DNA of 21,267 bases from an uncultured Oscillospiraceae bacterium (GTDB lineage: Bacteria; Bacillota; Clostridia; Oscillospirales; Oscillospiraceae), in the NCBI GenBank assembly GCA_910579485.1, contig CAJTVO010000052.1, positions 1-21,267 of the forward strand, in the 5' to 3' direction. The translations under genes were made by a program, and so were the position numbers. Each line of letters opens with the position of its first letter. Positions within the stretch are counted from its first letter, which is position 1. Below are positions 15,486-21,267 of the stretch, piece after piece. Under the pieces are notes generated by a model. That model ran no database searches. It saw nothing but the letters and a program-made list of their open reading frames with translations, and was not told where the DNA came from.

Positions 15486-16408
15486 TCCGCCTCCCACAGC
15501 CGGTCGGGATAGAGGCCCGACGCGGTCTTTTCCGCAATGGCCGCCTCCACCGTGGGCTTGTCCTCACGGTAGGTGACGCCATACCACTTGTCCGTGCTGC
15601 GCAGCACCTTGACCCGGGCCTTGCCCTCGCCGATGAGCCAGCTGACCACGGTGGGCAGAAAATACTCCGCCTTGAGAGGATTCTCCGCCAGGGCCTTGTC
15701 CAGGAAGGCGGGGAACCGGGTCCAGGTCTCGTCCAGGAAGCTGCGGTTGAAGCCCCACATGTTCATGGAGACAATGGTGTCCCCGGGAAGCTCCGTCCAG
15801 GTCTGGCCGTCGTCCTCGGTGTAGCGGGGGGGCTCGCCCTTTTCGATCTTCGTGCGCTCGGTGACCCGGGCCAGGAAGTGGTCCGCCGTCTCCTCGCAGA
15901 CGCCCCGGGCCACGGTGCCGTTCTCGGTCACGGTGTTCTTCAGCAGGTAGCCCACCATGGCGTACTCGTAGACGCCGCCGTCGGGGTTGACGCTGAGGTA
16001 GTCGTAGATCTCCTTGAAGGCCTCGGGGCCGTAGTAGTCGTCGGCGTTGATGATGGCGAAGGGGCCGTCCACCACGCTCCGCGCGGCCAGAGCCGCCTGA
16101 GCGGTGCCCCAGGGCTTGGTCCGATCCGCCGGGGCGGCGTAGCCCTCCGGCAGGTCGTCCCGCAGCTGGTAGACGTACTGCACGTTCATGCACTTCTCCA
16201 GGCGGAGGCCCACCCGCGCCTTGAAGTCCGCCTCGATCTCCGGCTTGATGACGAACACCACCGTCTCAAACCCCGCCCGGCGGGCGTCGTAGATCGAGTA
16301 GTCCAGGATCACCTGATCGTGGTTCCCCACAGGGTCCAGCTGCTTGAGTCCGCCGTAGCGGCTGCCCATGCCGGCAGCCATGATGACCAGTACCGGTTTC
16401 TTGTTCAT
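15482..16408 (-). CDS. sugar-1-phosphate nucleotidyltransferase
   Basis: The 308-residue NTP-transferase has the signature MAAGMGSRYGGLKQLDPVG at 10-28 (nucleotide loop) and the metal-binding INADDYYG at 120-127. It should couple an NTP with a sugar 1-phosphate to give NDP-sugar and pyrophosphate. The ATG at 16408 is chosen over one at 16453 because AAGGAG lies ten bases before it and the signature starts soon after. Together with the downstream kinase it could convert free N-acetylhexosamine to an activated sugar, much as LnpB and LnpC do in bifidobacteria, but no phosphorylase or epimerase is present. The NTP used is unknown. Confidence 0.87.
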   Translation of the reverse strand: MNKKPVLVIMAAGMGSRYGGLKQLDPVGNHDQVILDYSIYDARRAGFETVVFVIKPEIEADFKARVGLRLEKCMNVQYVYQLRDDLPEGYAAPADRTKPWGTAQAALAARSVVDGPFAIINADDYYGPEAFKEIYDYLSVNPDGGVYEYAMVGYLLKNTVTENGTVARGVCEETADHFLARVTERTKIEKGEPPRYTEDDGQTWTELPGDTIVSMNMWGFNRSFLDETWTRFPAFLDKALAENPLKAEYFLPTVVSWLIGEGKARVKVLRSTDKWYGVTYREDKPTVEAAIAEKTASGLYPDRLWEAE

Positions 16409-16457
16409 TTTTTCGCTCTCCTTATCCGTTCTCCCCCTCTCCGGGGGCTCCATCTGC

Positions 16458-16497
16458 CGTCTATTCTATACGCGGGGACAGGAAATGGGAATAGACG
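16458..16497. promoter_or_regulatory. spaced inverted repeat upstream of the sugar operon
   Basis: Perfect 9-bp arms CGTCTATTC (16458-16466) and GAATAGACG (16489-16497) are about three helical turns apart, between the araC-type stop and the nucleotidyltransferase start. A TATAGA-like -10 on the minus strand overlaps one arm. It may be a regulator site or a weak stem-loop. Confidence 0.4.
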
Positions 16498-16500
16498 ATC

Positions 16501-17409
16501 CTACACATTATTTGTACGATCGTCCGGATATACGCCGCTGAGCTCCGAAAGCATCTTTACGCTGCGCTCATACTCGCTGGGGGACATGCCGGTGGCCTGG
16601 CGGAAGCGGCGGGAAAAATAGTGGGGGGACTGGAACCCCAGCCGCCCGGCGATCTGGGTGAAGTTCAGCGCCCCCTCCCGGATCATCCGCCGGGCGGCCT
16701 GGATCTTCAGGCCGGAGAAGTACTCCATGACGCCGCCGCCGGTGTGGGCGTGGAACAGCTTTTGCAGCTGGCTGCGGCCGATGAGGTTGTCCTGGCAGAT
16801 CTGCTCCAGGGTGAGCTGCCGGTCCAGGCGGGCCGCAAGGTACTCCATCACCTGGAGCAGGGCGTCCCCCGCCTCCTTGGAGCGTTCCTCCGGACGGCCG
16901 GGGACGGACCGGCGGCGGACGAGGCGGATCAGCAGCTCCTCCAGGGCCGCGCACAGCAGCTGCTCCCCGCCGTAGGGGGCCTGCCGCCGCCGCTCCAGGA
17001 CGGCGGCATAGGGGTCGTTCAGCGGGGTGGCGAAGGCCGCGGCGCTCTCCGCCACGATCCGGGCCAGGAGGGCGCGCTCCGCCTCGCCGGCCTCCGCCGT
17101 CAGGCCCCGGAAGTGGGCCATGTCCGGGCTGTCGCACCGGAAGCTCACCACCACCAGGTCCGGGGCCGTCCCCAGGTTGGAGAAGGCGTGAAACTCCCCG
17201 GGGGCGTGGAAGATGAGCTGTCCCTGGCGCAGGCGGCAGGTCCGGTCCCCGGCGGTGACCTGGATGTCCCCCTTGTCCACGTACAGCAGCTCCCAGAAGT
17301 CGTGGCGCTCCCCGGAGAAGGAGCATCCGGCGGTGTATTCGAAATAGTGGACCGAGTAGATCTCCCGCACCGGCAGCGGACGGCGGGGGACCAAGGGCTG
17401 GTATTGCAT
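16501..17409 (-). CDS. AraC-family transcriptional regulator with cupin sensor domain
   Basis: The protein has 302 residues. Residues 20-100 form a cupin-type sensor (HDFWELLYVDKGDIQV, then LRQGQLIFHAPGEFHAFSN). The C-terminal 100 residues carry two helix-turn-helix units, with LTLEQICQDNLIGRSQLQKLFHAHTG and the signature FTQIAGRLGFQSPHYFSRRFRQATGMSPSEYE. Regulators of this build usually activate carbohydrate genes when a sugar is bound. AAAGGAGG precedes the ATG. It lies just upstream of and parallel to the nucleotidyltransferase/kinase pair, the likely target. Confidence 0.93.
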   Translation of the reverse strand: MQYQPLVPRRPLPVREIYSVHYFEYTAGCSFSGERHDFWELLYVDKGDIQVTAGDRTCRLRQGQLIFHAPGEFHAFSNLGTAPDLVVVSFRCDSPDMAHFRGLTAEAGEAERALLARIVAESAAAFATPLNDPYAAVLERRRQAPYGGEQLLCAALEELLIRLVRRRSVPGRPEERSKEAGDALLQVMEYLAARLDRQLTLEQICQDNLIGRSQLQKLFHAHTGGGVMEYFSGLKIQAARRMIREGALNFTQIAGRLGFQSPHYFSRRFRQATGMSPSEYERSVKMLSELSGVYPDDRTNNV

Positions 17410-17444
17410 GGCGGCGCCTCCTTTGAGAGGATGATCCTGCTCTC

Positions 17445-17473
17445 AGTATACCTGTTTTGAGGCGTCTCCGCAA
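17445..17473 (-). promoter_or_regulatory. promoter for the AraC-family gene
   Basis: On the minus strand TTGCGG (17468-17473) and TATACT (17445-17450) are separated by 17 bases, 36 bases upstream of the start codon. A short palindrome, AGGAT-G-ATCCT, at 17428-17438 lies near the expected transcription start. Confidence 0.6.
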
Positions 17474-17536
17474 CTGGAAAACCGGGGCTTCCGGCGGCCG
17501 GGCCGCAGATTTATGCGAATTTGTCCCAAATTTTTC

Positions 17537-17565
17537 TTGACAAATCCGCCGTGATGGCATATAGT
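17537..17565 (+). promoter_or_regulatory. sigma-A promoter of the marR-degV operon
   Basis: A consensus TTGACA (17537-17542) is followed after exactly 17 bases by TATAGT (17560-17565). It lies in an AT-rich patch 36 bases before the GTG start. Confidence 0.85.
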
Positions 17566-17581
17566 TCACTTTATGAACTAT
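17561..17581 (+). promoter_or_regulatory. palindromic operator overlapping the marR promoter
   Basis: Perfect 8-bp arms, ATAGTTCA (17561-17568) and TGAACTAT (17574-17581), flank five bases. The palindrome covers the -10 and the transcription start, where binding would block RNA polymerase. Size and position match MarR-family autoregulatory sites, and the layout recalls the boxes of the fatty-acid regulator FabT. Confidence 0.75.
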
Positions 17582-17600
17582 CAAGAAGGAGGGCGGACAG

Positions 17601-18065
17601 GTGCTGGAAGAGGAGTTGCTGTCGGTCTGGCTGCGTCTGACCAGCGTGATCGACAACCAGAGGCTGGCCGTTTCCCGGTCCGGCCAGGGGGGCGAAGCGC
17701 CGCTGCCCTTCAATGAGGCCATGGTCTGCGGCCTGCTGGTCCGGGCCCAGGAGGAAGGGTGCTGTCTCACCGCCAGCGATCTCTGCCGCGAGACCCGGAT
17801 ATTGAAGTCCCAGATGAACGCCATCCTGCGCTCCCTGGAGCGCAAGGGCATCCTCAGCAGGCGGCGGTCCGAGGGGGACCGGCGGCGGATCGAGCTGGAG
17901 CTTCTGCCGGAGGGCATGGCCCGCTATCAGGAGGGGCACCAGCGCATCCAGAGGCTGGCGAGCCGTCTAATCTCCGAAATGGGGGAGGAAAACATTTTGA
18001 CCCTCCTCCCCCTGCTCCGCCAGGCGGCGGATTCATTTGACGCTATGCAGCAGGAGGTAACATAA
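17601..18065 (+). CDS. MarR-family transcriptional regulator
   Basis: At 154 residues this has usual MarR length. The winged helix spans about 50-105, with recognition region LTASDLCRETRILKSQMNAILRSLERKGIL and wing RRRSEGDRRRIELEL. The start is GTG, with AAGGAGG eight bases before it. It probably binds the palindrome over its own promoter and so controls both itself and the degV gene that begins one base after its stop. Pairing with a lipid-binding DegV protein suggests a fatty acid or acyl ligand, but this is inference. Confidence 0.92.
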   Translation: MLEEELLSVWLRLTSVIDNQRLAVSRSGQGGEAPLPFNEAMVCGLLVRAQEEGCCLTASDLCRETRILKSQMNAILRSLERKGILSRRRSEGDRRRIELELLPEGMARYQEGHQRIQRLASRLISEMGEENILTLLPLLRQAADSFDAMQQEVT

Positions 18066-18066
18066 A

Positions 18067-18912
18067 ATGGGTATTCGCATTATCACCGATTCCGCCGCGG
18101 ATTTCGATCCGGCGGTGGCAAAGCGCCGCCAGGTGGACGTGGTCCCCATGTCCGTCCAGTTTGGGAGCGCGTCGTTCCTGGCGGGGAAAAATCTGTCCAA
18201 CGAGGTGTTTTATCAGCTGCTCAAGGAGGGCAAGGAGAATCCTACCACCTCCCAGCCCACGCCGGCGGCGTTCCTCCGGTACTTCGAGGAGGTGAAGGCG
18301 GCGGGAGACCAGGCGGTGGTGATCCTGCTGTCCGGGGCGCTAAGCGGCACATTGCAGAGCGCGGAGATCGCCAAGGAGATGTGCGAGTATGAGCAGATCT
18401 ACATCGTGGACAGCCGCACCGCCACCGCCGGGGTCCAGATCCTGGTAAATTTCGCCTGCAAGCTCCGCCAGAGCGGACTGCCCGCCGCCAGCATCGCCGC
18501 CGAGGTGGAGCGGCTGAAGGACCGGGTGCGTATCTTCGCGGTGATCGACACGCTGGAGTACCTCCGCCGGGGAGGCCGACTCAGCGGGTTCCAGGCGGGG
18601 CTGGGCACGGTGGCGAAGCTGAAGCCCACCATCGCCGTCCGGGACGGCGCGGTGGCGATCGCAGGGAAGTCCTTCGGTATGGCCGCCGCCGTCAAGCATC
18701 TGATGAAGCTGCTGGAGGAGCACCCCATCGATGACGATTTCCCCTCCTACTTTCTGTACTCCGACGACAAGGGCACGGAGGAACTGCTGCTGCCCAAGCT
18801 GAAGGAGCGGGGGCGGCTGCCCCTGCGGCTCCACTACTGCGGCGTGGGGTCCGCCATCGGTACCCATATCGGGCCCGGCGCACTGGGGATCGCGTATATG
18901 GAGAGGGTCTGA
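18067..18912 (+). CDS. DegV-family fatty-acid-binding protein
   Basis: The 281-residue protein has the DegV marks: ITDSAADFD at 6-14, TSQPTPAAFLRYFEE in the middle of the N-lobe, LLSGALSGTLQSA for carboxylate contact, and the IDTLEYLRRGGRLSG hinge. DegV/FakB proteins hold a fatty acid in a buried pocket and present it to the kinase FakA to make acyl-phosphate for phospholipid synthesis. FakA is not in this window. AGGAGG precedes the ATG. The gene is co-transcribed with the MarR regulator and ends at a strong terminator. Confidence 0.92.
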   Translation: MGIRIITDSAADFDPAVAKRRQVDVVPMSVQFGSASFLAGKNLSNEVFYQLLKEGKENPTTSQPTPAAFLRYFEEVKAAGDQAVVILLSGALSGTLQSAEIAKEMCEYEQIYIVDSRTATAGVQILVNFACKLRQSGLPAASIAAEVERLKDRVRIFAVIDTLEYLRRGGRLSGFQAGLGTVAKLKPTIAVRDGAVAIAGKSFGMAAAVKHLMKLLEEHPIDDDFPSYFLYSDDKGTEELLLPKLKERGRLPLRLHYCGVGSAIGTHIGPGALGIAYMERV

Positions 18913-18917
18913 CAACG

Positions 18918-18967
18918 ATATTCAGGCGTCCCATCTGCCGGGTGCGGTTGGGCCGCCTGAATATTTT
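18918..18967 (+). terminator. Rho-independent terminator of the marR-degV operon
   Basis: Perfect 11-bp arms (18918-18928 with 18954-18964) enclose a 25-base loop with further internal pairing, and the 3' arm runs into TTTT (18964-18967). Confidence 0.8.
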
Positions 18968-18990
18968 GGGCGAAAAGGGAAAAGAGGCTG

Positions 18991-19019
18991 TTGACACGCG
19001 GCATTCTGCGTGGTATATT
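18991..19019 (+). promoter_or_regulatory. strong promoter for the DUF3796/XRE pair
   Basis: TTGACA (18991-18996) and TATATT (19014-19019) are exactly 17 bases apart, with TGG before the -10. The element is near consensus and lies about 50 bases before the start codon. Confidence 0.85.
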
Positions 19020-19067
19020 TATATCATAGAGAGCGAAATACACCACAAACCATAGGAGGAATGCTTT

Positions 19068-19427
19068 ATGAAACGCAAGGTCAATTATCTGGGGTTTCTG
19101 TCCCTTCTGGCGCTGATCTCCATCCTGGGACTGCGGACGGAAAATACGGGCCTCTTCGGATTTTTCGGATTTATCTACTACCTGCGCTACTTTTGGGTCG
19201 TTCCAGATGAGTTTTTCCTGCTCAACGTGCAAAAGGCCGCTACCTTCGCCTTTATGGCGGAGATGCTCTCACTGGTCCCCTGCATGTTCGCCTGCATCTG
19301 CGTTTACGGTGCGGTCCGGGCGGTACCCGCCGCGTTTGGCCTGAGCTTTGCCGTAGCGATTCTTGCCTTCACCATCGCGCTGGCCGTCCTTGAGTGGAGG
19401 GAGAGAAGGGGCGCAGTGAATGATTAA
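19068..19427 (+). CDS. DUF3796-family small membrane protein
   Basis: The 119-residue protein has four likely membrane segments, roughly residues 7-22, 28-46, 61-83 and 87-108, and a charged C-terminus. It resembles the DUF3796 proteins of Clostridia and Bacilli, which are commonly followed by a small XRE regulator, as here. AGGAGG is eight bases before the ATG. Function is unknown. The 8-base overlap with the next gene indicates coupled expression. Confidence 0.78.
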   Translation: MKRKVNYLGFLSLLALISILGLRTENTGLFGFFGFIYYLRYFWVVPDEFFLLNVQKAATFAFMAEMLSLVPCMFACICVYGAVRAVPAAFGLSFAVAILAFTIALAVLEWRERRGAVND

Positions 19428-19626
19428 GAACCGGATCAAGGAATACCGCGCCAGGTATGACATGAAGCAGGAGGACCTGGCCCGGCTCGTGGGGGTCCGC
19501 AGAGAGACCATCGGGAATCTGGAGAAGGGCAGGTACAACCCCTCCCTGGTCCTGGCGTGGAACATTGCGAAGGTGTTTCAGGTCTCTATTGAGGACGTTT
19601 TTACGGTCGAGCCGGAGGAAGAGTGA
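19420..19626 (+). CDS. small XRE-family HTH regulator (YozG/Cro-like)
   Basis: The 68-residue protein is essentially one helix-turn-helix domain: RIKEYRARYDMKQEDLARLVGVRRETIGNLEKGRYNPSL covers about residues 5-43. The C-terminal VFQVSIEDVFTVEPEEE is typical of this small class. It overlaps the DUF3796 gene by eight bases. Such regulators generally repress the operon that encodes them, and the DUF3796 partner may modulate this at the membrane; the latter is inference. Confidence 0.93.
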   Translation: MIKNRIKEYRARYDMKQEDLARLVGVRRETIGNLEKGRYNPSLVLAWNIAKVFQVSIEDVFTVEPEEE

Positions 19627-19644
19627 AGCGCCCCCTTCACGCAT

Positions 19645-19674
19645 CGAGGCCCGGAGCGTCAGCTCCGGGCCTCG
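19645..19674. terminator. terminator-like hairpin between convergent genes
   Basis: A perfect 13-bp GC-rich stem (19645-19657 with 19662-19674) with a 4-base loop lies between the XRE stop and the stop of the convergent HAD gene. No T-run follows on either strand, so efficiency is uncertain. Confidence 0.65.
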
Positions 19675-19676
19675 CT

Positions 19677-20291
19677 CTACAGTGTTACCCCCACGCCAAC
19701 GGCGTTCAGCCCCTGCCGTAGCCGTGGGACGTCCCCGTCGAACACCGCGCCGGCGATGCCCGCGCAGTAGGCTCCCTCCACGTTAGCCACGGAGTCGTCT
19801 ACAAAGAAGCACTCCTCCGCCCGGAGGCCGAACTCCCGGAGCATGGCCTCGAATATTTCGTGCTGGGGCTTCAGAAGCTGATGGAAGGCGGAGACCATCC
19901 GCCCGTCCATGTACCGGCTGACGGGGAGGCGGTCGAAGTACTCCGGCTGCCGGAGGGTGGCGTTGGAGAGCAGGTAGACCCCGCATCCCAGCTCCTTCAG
20001 CTCCCGAACCAGGTCCTCCATGCCCTCCATGGGCCGCAGCTCCAGCTCCCACCAGGCCATCAGACGGTCTGCTGCGCCGTGGAGGCGGGGCGGCAGGTTG
20101 GCCTTCATGGACGCGGCGGCTTCCGCCTCCCCCATGGTGCCCCGGTCCATCCGGAACCAGGCCACGGTGCGGAACACCTCCCGCATCAGGAGCGCCTTGT
20201 CCTCCGCGCTCACGGAGAGGAGGTCCACAAAATGCTCCGGGTCGTAGTGGACCAGCACGCCGCCCATGTCAAAGATAATGTTTCGGATCAT
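19677..20291 (-). CDS. HAD-family hydrolase (YihX-like, subfamily IA variant 3)
   Basis: The 204-residue protein has HAD motif I as FDMGGVL with nucleophile D8, S109-N110 as motif II, K141 as motif III and VDDS (D165/D166) as motif IV, with a helical cap between. Position +2 from the nucleophile is Gly instead of the usual Asp acid/base. The same change occurs in YihX-type sugar phosphatases (FDLGNV), so activity is not excluded. Its ATG overlaps the methyltransferase stop by four bases (ATGA). A small phosphorylated metabolite is the likely substrate. Confidence 0.87.
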   Translation of the reverse strand: MIRNIIFDMGGVLVHYDPEHFVDLLSVSAEDKALLMREVFRTVAWFRMDRGTMGEAEAAASMKANLPPRLHGAADRLMAWWELELRPMEGMEDLVRELKELGCGVYLLSNATLRQPEYFDRLPVSRYMDGRMVSAFHQLLKPQHEIFEAMLREFGLRAEECFFVDDSVANVEGAYCAGIAGAVFDGDVPRLRQGLNAVGVGVTL

Positions 20292-20902
20292 AGGGGATTC
20301 TCCTCATTTTTCTGAAACAGATAGTAGGCCCATATCTTCATATCGGACGGCATTTCGCGGATCAAGACGAACGATTCCCCCGCGGCGGCGGTCAGCTCCT
20401 CCTCGTTGTGGGCGATGAAGTTCCGGTCATAGAGCTCGCCGTCGATCTCAGCGACGCTGCGTTCCTCCATCCGTCCCGTGCCGTAGCGGACGGAGGCCAG
20501 CAGATATCCGCCGGGCTTCAGGACCTCCCCCATGCGCCGGAAGGCCAGGGGCAGGTCCGCCGTCTCCACGTGGACCAGTCCGGCGATACAGATGATGCCG
20601 TCCACGGCGCCCACCTGGGGGTAGCTCTCCAGCATGTTCCCCTGGTAGAAGGGGACGCCCGGATTTTTCTCTCTGGCGATGGACAGGCTCTCCTCGCTGA
20701 GATCCAGTCCCACCGGCTCGAACCCCCGTCTGCGCAGACGGAAGCTCTCGTATCCCGCTCCGCAGCACAGGTCCAGCACCCGCCCGCCGGAAGGCAGCAG
20801 GGAGCAGAATTCGTCCATGCACACCGGCTCCGCCTCCTCGGTGTAGCCGTTTTGCGCCCATCGGGCGGCCGTCTTGTCATAAAATTCCTTACATCCTAAC
20901 AC
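20288..20902 (-). CDS. class I SAM-dependent methyltransferase
   Basis: The 204-residue protein has a Rossmann-type SAM domain. Motif I RVLDLCCGAG is at 41-50, and the acidic residue D67 follows strand 2 (VGLDLS). VDGIICIAGLVHVE and the LKPGGYLLASV loop complete the fold. The GTG at 20902 is preferred over an ATG at 21049 because AAAGGAGG lies seven bases upstream and the longer version would run through the promoter. It resembles small-molecule methyltransferases of the UbiE/Tam type; the substrate is unknown. It is coupled to the HAD gene. Confidence 0.87.
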   Translation of the reverse strand: MLGCKEFYDKTAARWAQNGYTEEAEPVCMDEFCSLLPSGGRVLDLCCGAGYESFRLRRRGFEPVGLDLSEESLSIAREKNPGVPFYQGNMLESYPQVGAVDGIICIAGLVHVETADLPLAFRRMGEVLKPGGYLLASVRYGTGRMEERSVAEIDGELYDRNFIAHNEEELTAAAGESFVLIREMPSDMKIWAYYLFQKNEENPL

Positions 20903-20963
20903 TGGTAGACCTCCTTTATTCCGCTGCCCCGGCAGGGTATGCCGCCGCATTTCGGTTTCCGCT

Positions 20964-20993
20964 ATTTTACCATAGGAGGGCGGAGGAATGCAA
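20964..20993 (-). promoter_or_regulatory. promoter for the methyltransferase/HAD operon
   Basis: On the minus strand TTGCAT (20988-20993) and TAAAAT (20964-20969) are 18 bases apart, and TGG precedes the -10 as an extended element. A leader of about 55 bases is expected. Confidence 0.6.
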
Positions 20994-21015
20994 GTGGCGG
21001 CTGCGCGGGTCAGGG

Positions 21016-21066
21016 AAATCAATTTTGCGAAAACAATGCCGCGCCCCACAGACGCAAAATTGATTT
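21016..21066. repeat. perfect 14-bp AT-rich inverted repeat between divergent promoters
   Basis: AAATCAATTTTGCG (21016-21029) and CGCAAAATTGATTT (21053-21066) are perfectly complementary with a 23-base spacer. The repeat sits between the methyltransferase promoter and the tRNA promoter and lies outside both. It could be a paired regulator site, a cruciform, or the remnant ends of a small element. Confidence 0.6.
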
Positions 21067-21079
21067 GGGAACTTCCCCC

Positions 21080-21108
21080 TTTACAAATGCTCCGTCCTCC
21101 GGTATAAT
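21080..21108 (+). promoter_or_regulatory. tRNA-Leu promoter
   Basis: TTTACA (21080-21085) and TATAAT (21103-21108) are 17 bases apart. Transcription would start about 6 bases before the tRNA's first base, leaving a very short 5' leader. Confidence 0.85.
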
Positions 21109-21120
21109 AAGTCTGCGTCT

Positions 21121-21205
21121 GCGGGTATGATGGAATTGGTAGACATGCGAGATTTAGGTTCTCGTGCCGTCAGGCGTTGGGGTTCGACTCCCCATACCCG
21201 CACCA
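21121..21205 (+). tRNA. tRNA-Leu (anticodon UAG), CCA encoded
   Basis: This 85-base class II tRNA folds completely. The acceptor arms are 21121-21127 and 21195-21201, the anticodon stem is CGAGA/TCTCG (21148-21152 with 21160-21164), and the 7-base loop carries TAG at 21155-21157. A long variable arm lies around 21165-21176, the T arm has GGTTCGACTC, and the 3' CCA is genomic (21203-21205). UAG reads the CUN leucine codons. Confidence 0.96.
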
Positions 21206-21236
21206 CGTCGGGGCGAAATCCGCTCCACTCCGTTTC

Positions 21237-21263
21237 AAGGCGGTCCCTTTTAGGGGCCGCCTT
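21237..21263 (+). terminator. hairpin downstream of tRNA-Leu
   Basis: A 12-bp stem with one G-T pair (21237-21247 region with 21253-21263) and a 5-base loop lies about 30 bases after the tRNA. The window ends four bases later in AAAA, so a T-run cannot be confirmed. Confidence 0.45.
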
Positions 21264-21267
21264 AAAA

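Noticed and set aside
16568..17917. Minus-strand frame of 449 codons across the AraC and MarR genes
   Set aside because: It is in a different frame from the AraC gene and antisense to the MarR gene. It also covers both promoters and the MarR operator.
20903..21049. N-terminal extension of the methyltransferase
   Set aside because: It would cover the promoter and ribosome binding site, and its residues do not resemble a methyltransferase N-terminus.

Overview
The window looks like chromosomal DNA from a GC-rich member of the Clostridia, most probably a gut Oscillospiraceae-type bacterium. This is an inference from AGGAGG ribosome binding sites, TTGACA/TATAAT promoters, frequent GTG and TTG starts, and Firmicutes-type families (DegV, DUF523, DUF2500, DUF3796 paired with an XRE regulator, DUF5692). 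There is no phage, no complete insertion sequence and no CRISPR array. The gene content is mostly ordinary accessory and housekeeping material. The left 8 kb is the least conventional part.

Left end (1-561): no convincing protein gene. It holds a dense set of perfect inverted repeats that looks like a structured RNA ending at an intrinsic terminator (415-446), then three more hairpins of a probable interspersed repeat.

Metabolic cluster (562-8996): a TIM-barrel/acyl-CoA ligase fusion on the plus strand converges on a minus-strand run. In transcription order that run is a 930-residue multi-cluster Fe-S flavoprotein oxidoreductase, hypA, hypB and a DUF5692 membrane protein. A FadR-type GntR regulator is divergent from the oxidoreductase and has a textbook TGGT-N3-ACCA operator in front of its own ribosome binding site. 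The grouping suggests CoA-thioester chemistry coupled to low-potential electron transfer and nickel handling. No hydrogenase structural gene is present.

Central plus-strand genes (9069-14306): an ADP-ribose pyrophosphatase, an orphan OmpR-type response regulator, then a tightly packed six-gene operon. It starts with ychF behind a TTGAGA-17-TATAAT promoter, continues with a DUF1624-type acyltransferase-like membrane protein, a MutT-like Nudix protein, DUF523, DUF2500 and a dihydrofolate-reductase-like protein, and ends at a 19-bp terminator.

Sugar module (14373-17409, minus strand): an AraC regulator, a sugar nucleotidyltransferase and an N-acetylhexosamine-1-kinase-like enzyme, the last two translationally coupled. 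Together they could phosphorylate an amino sugar and turn it into an NDP-sugar.

Right part (17537-21267): a MarR/DegV operon with a palindromic operator over its promoter, suggestive of fatty-acid sensing or uptake. It is followed by a DUF3796/XRE pair, a minus-strand methyltransferase/HAD pair, and a tRNA-Leu(UAG) gene with its own promoter. Between the last two divergent promoters lies an AT-rich perfect 14-bp inverted repeat.
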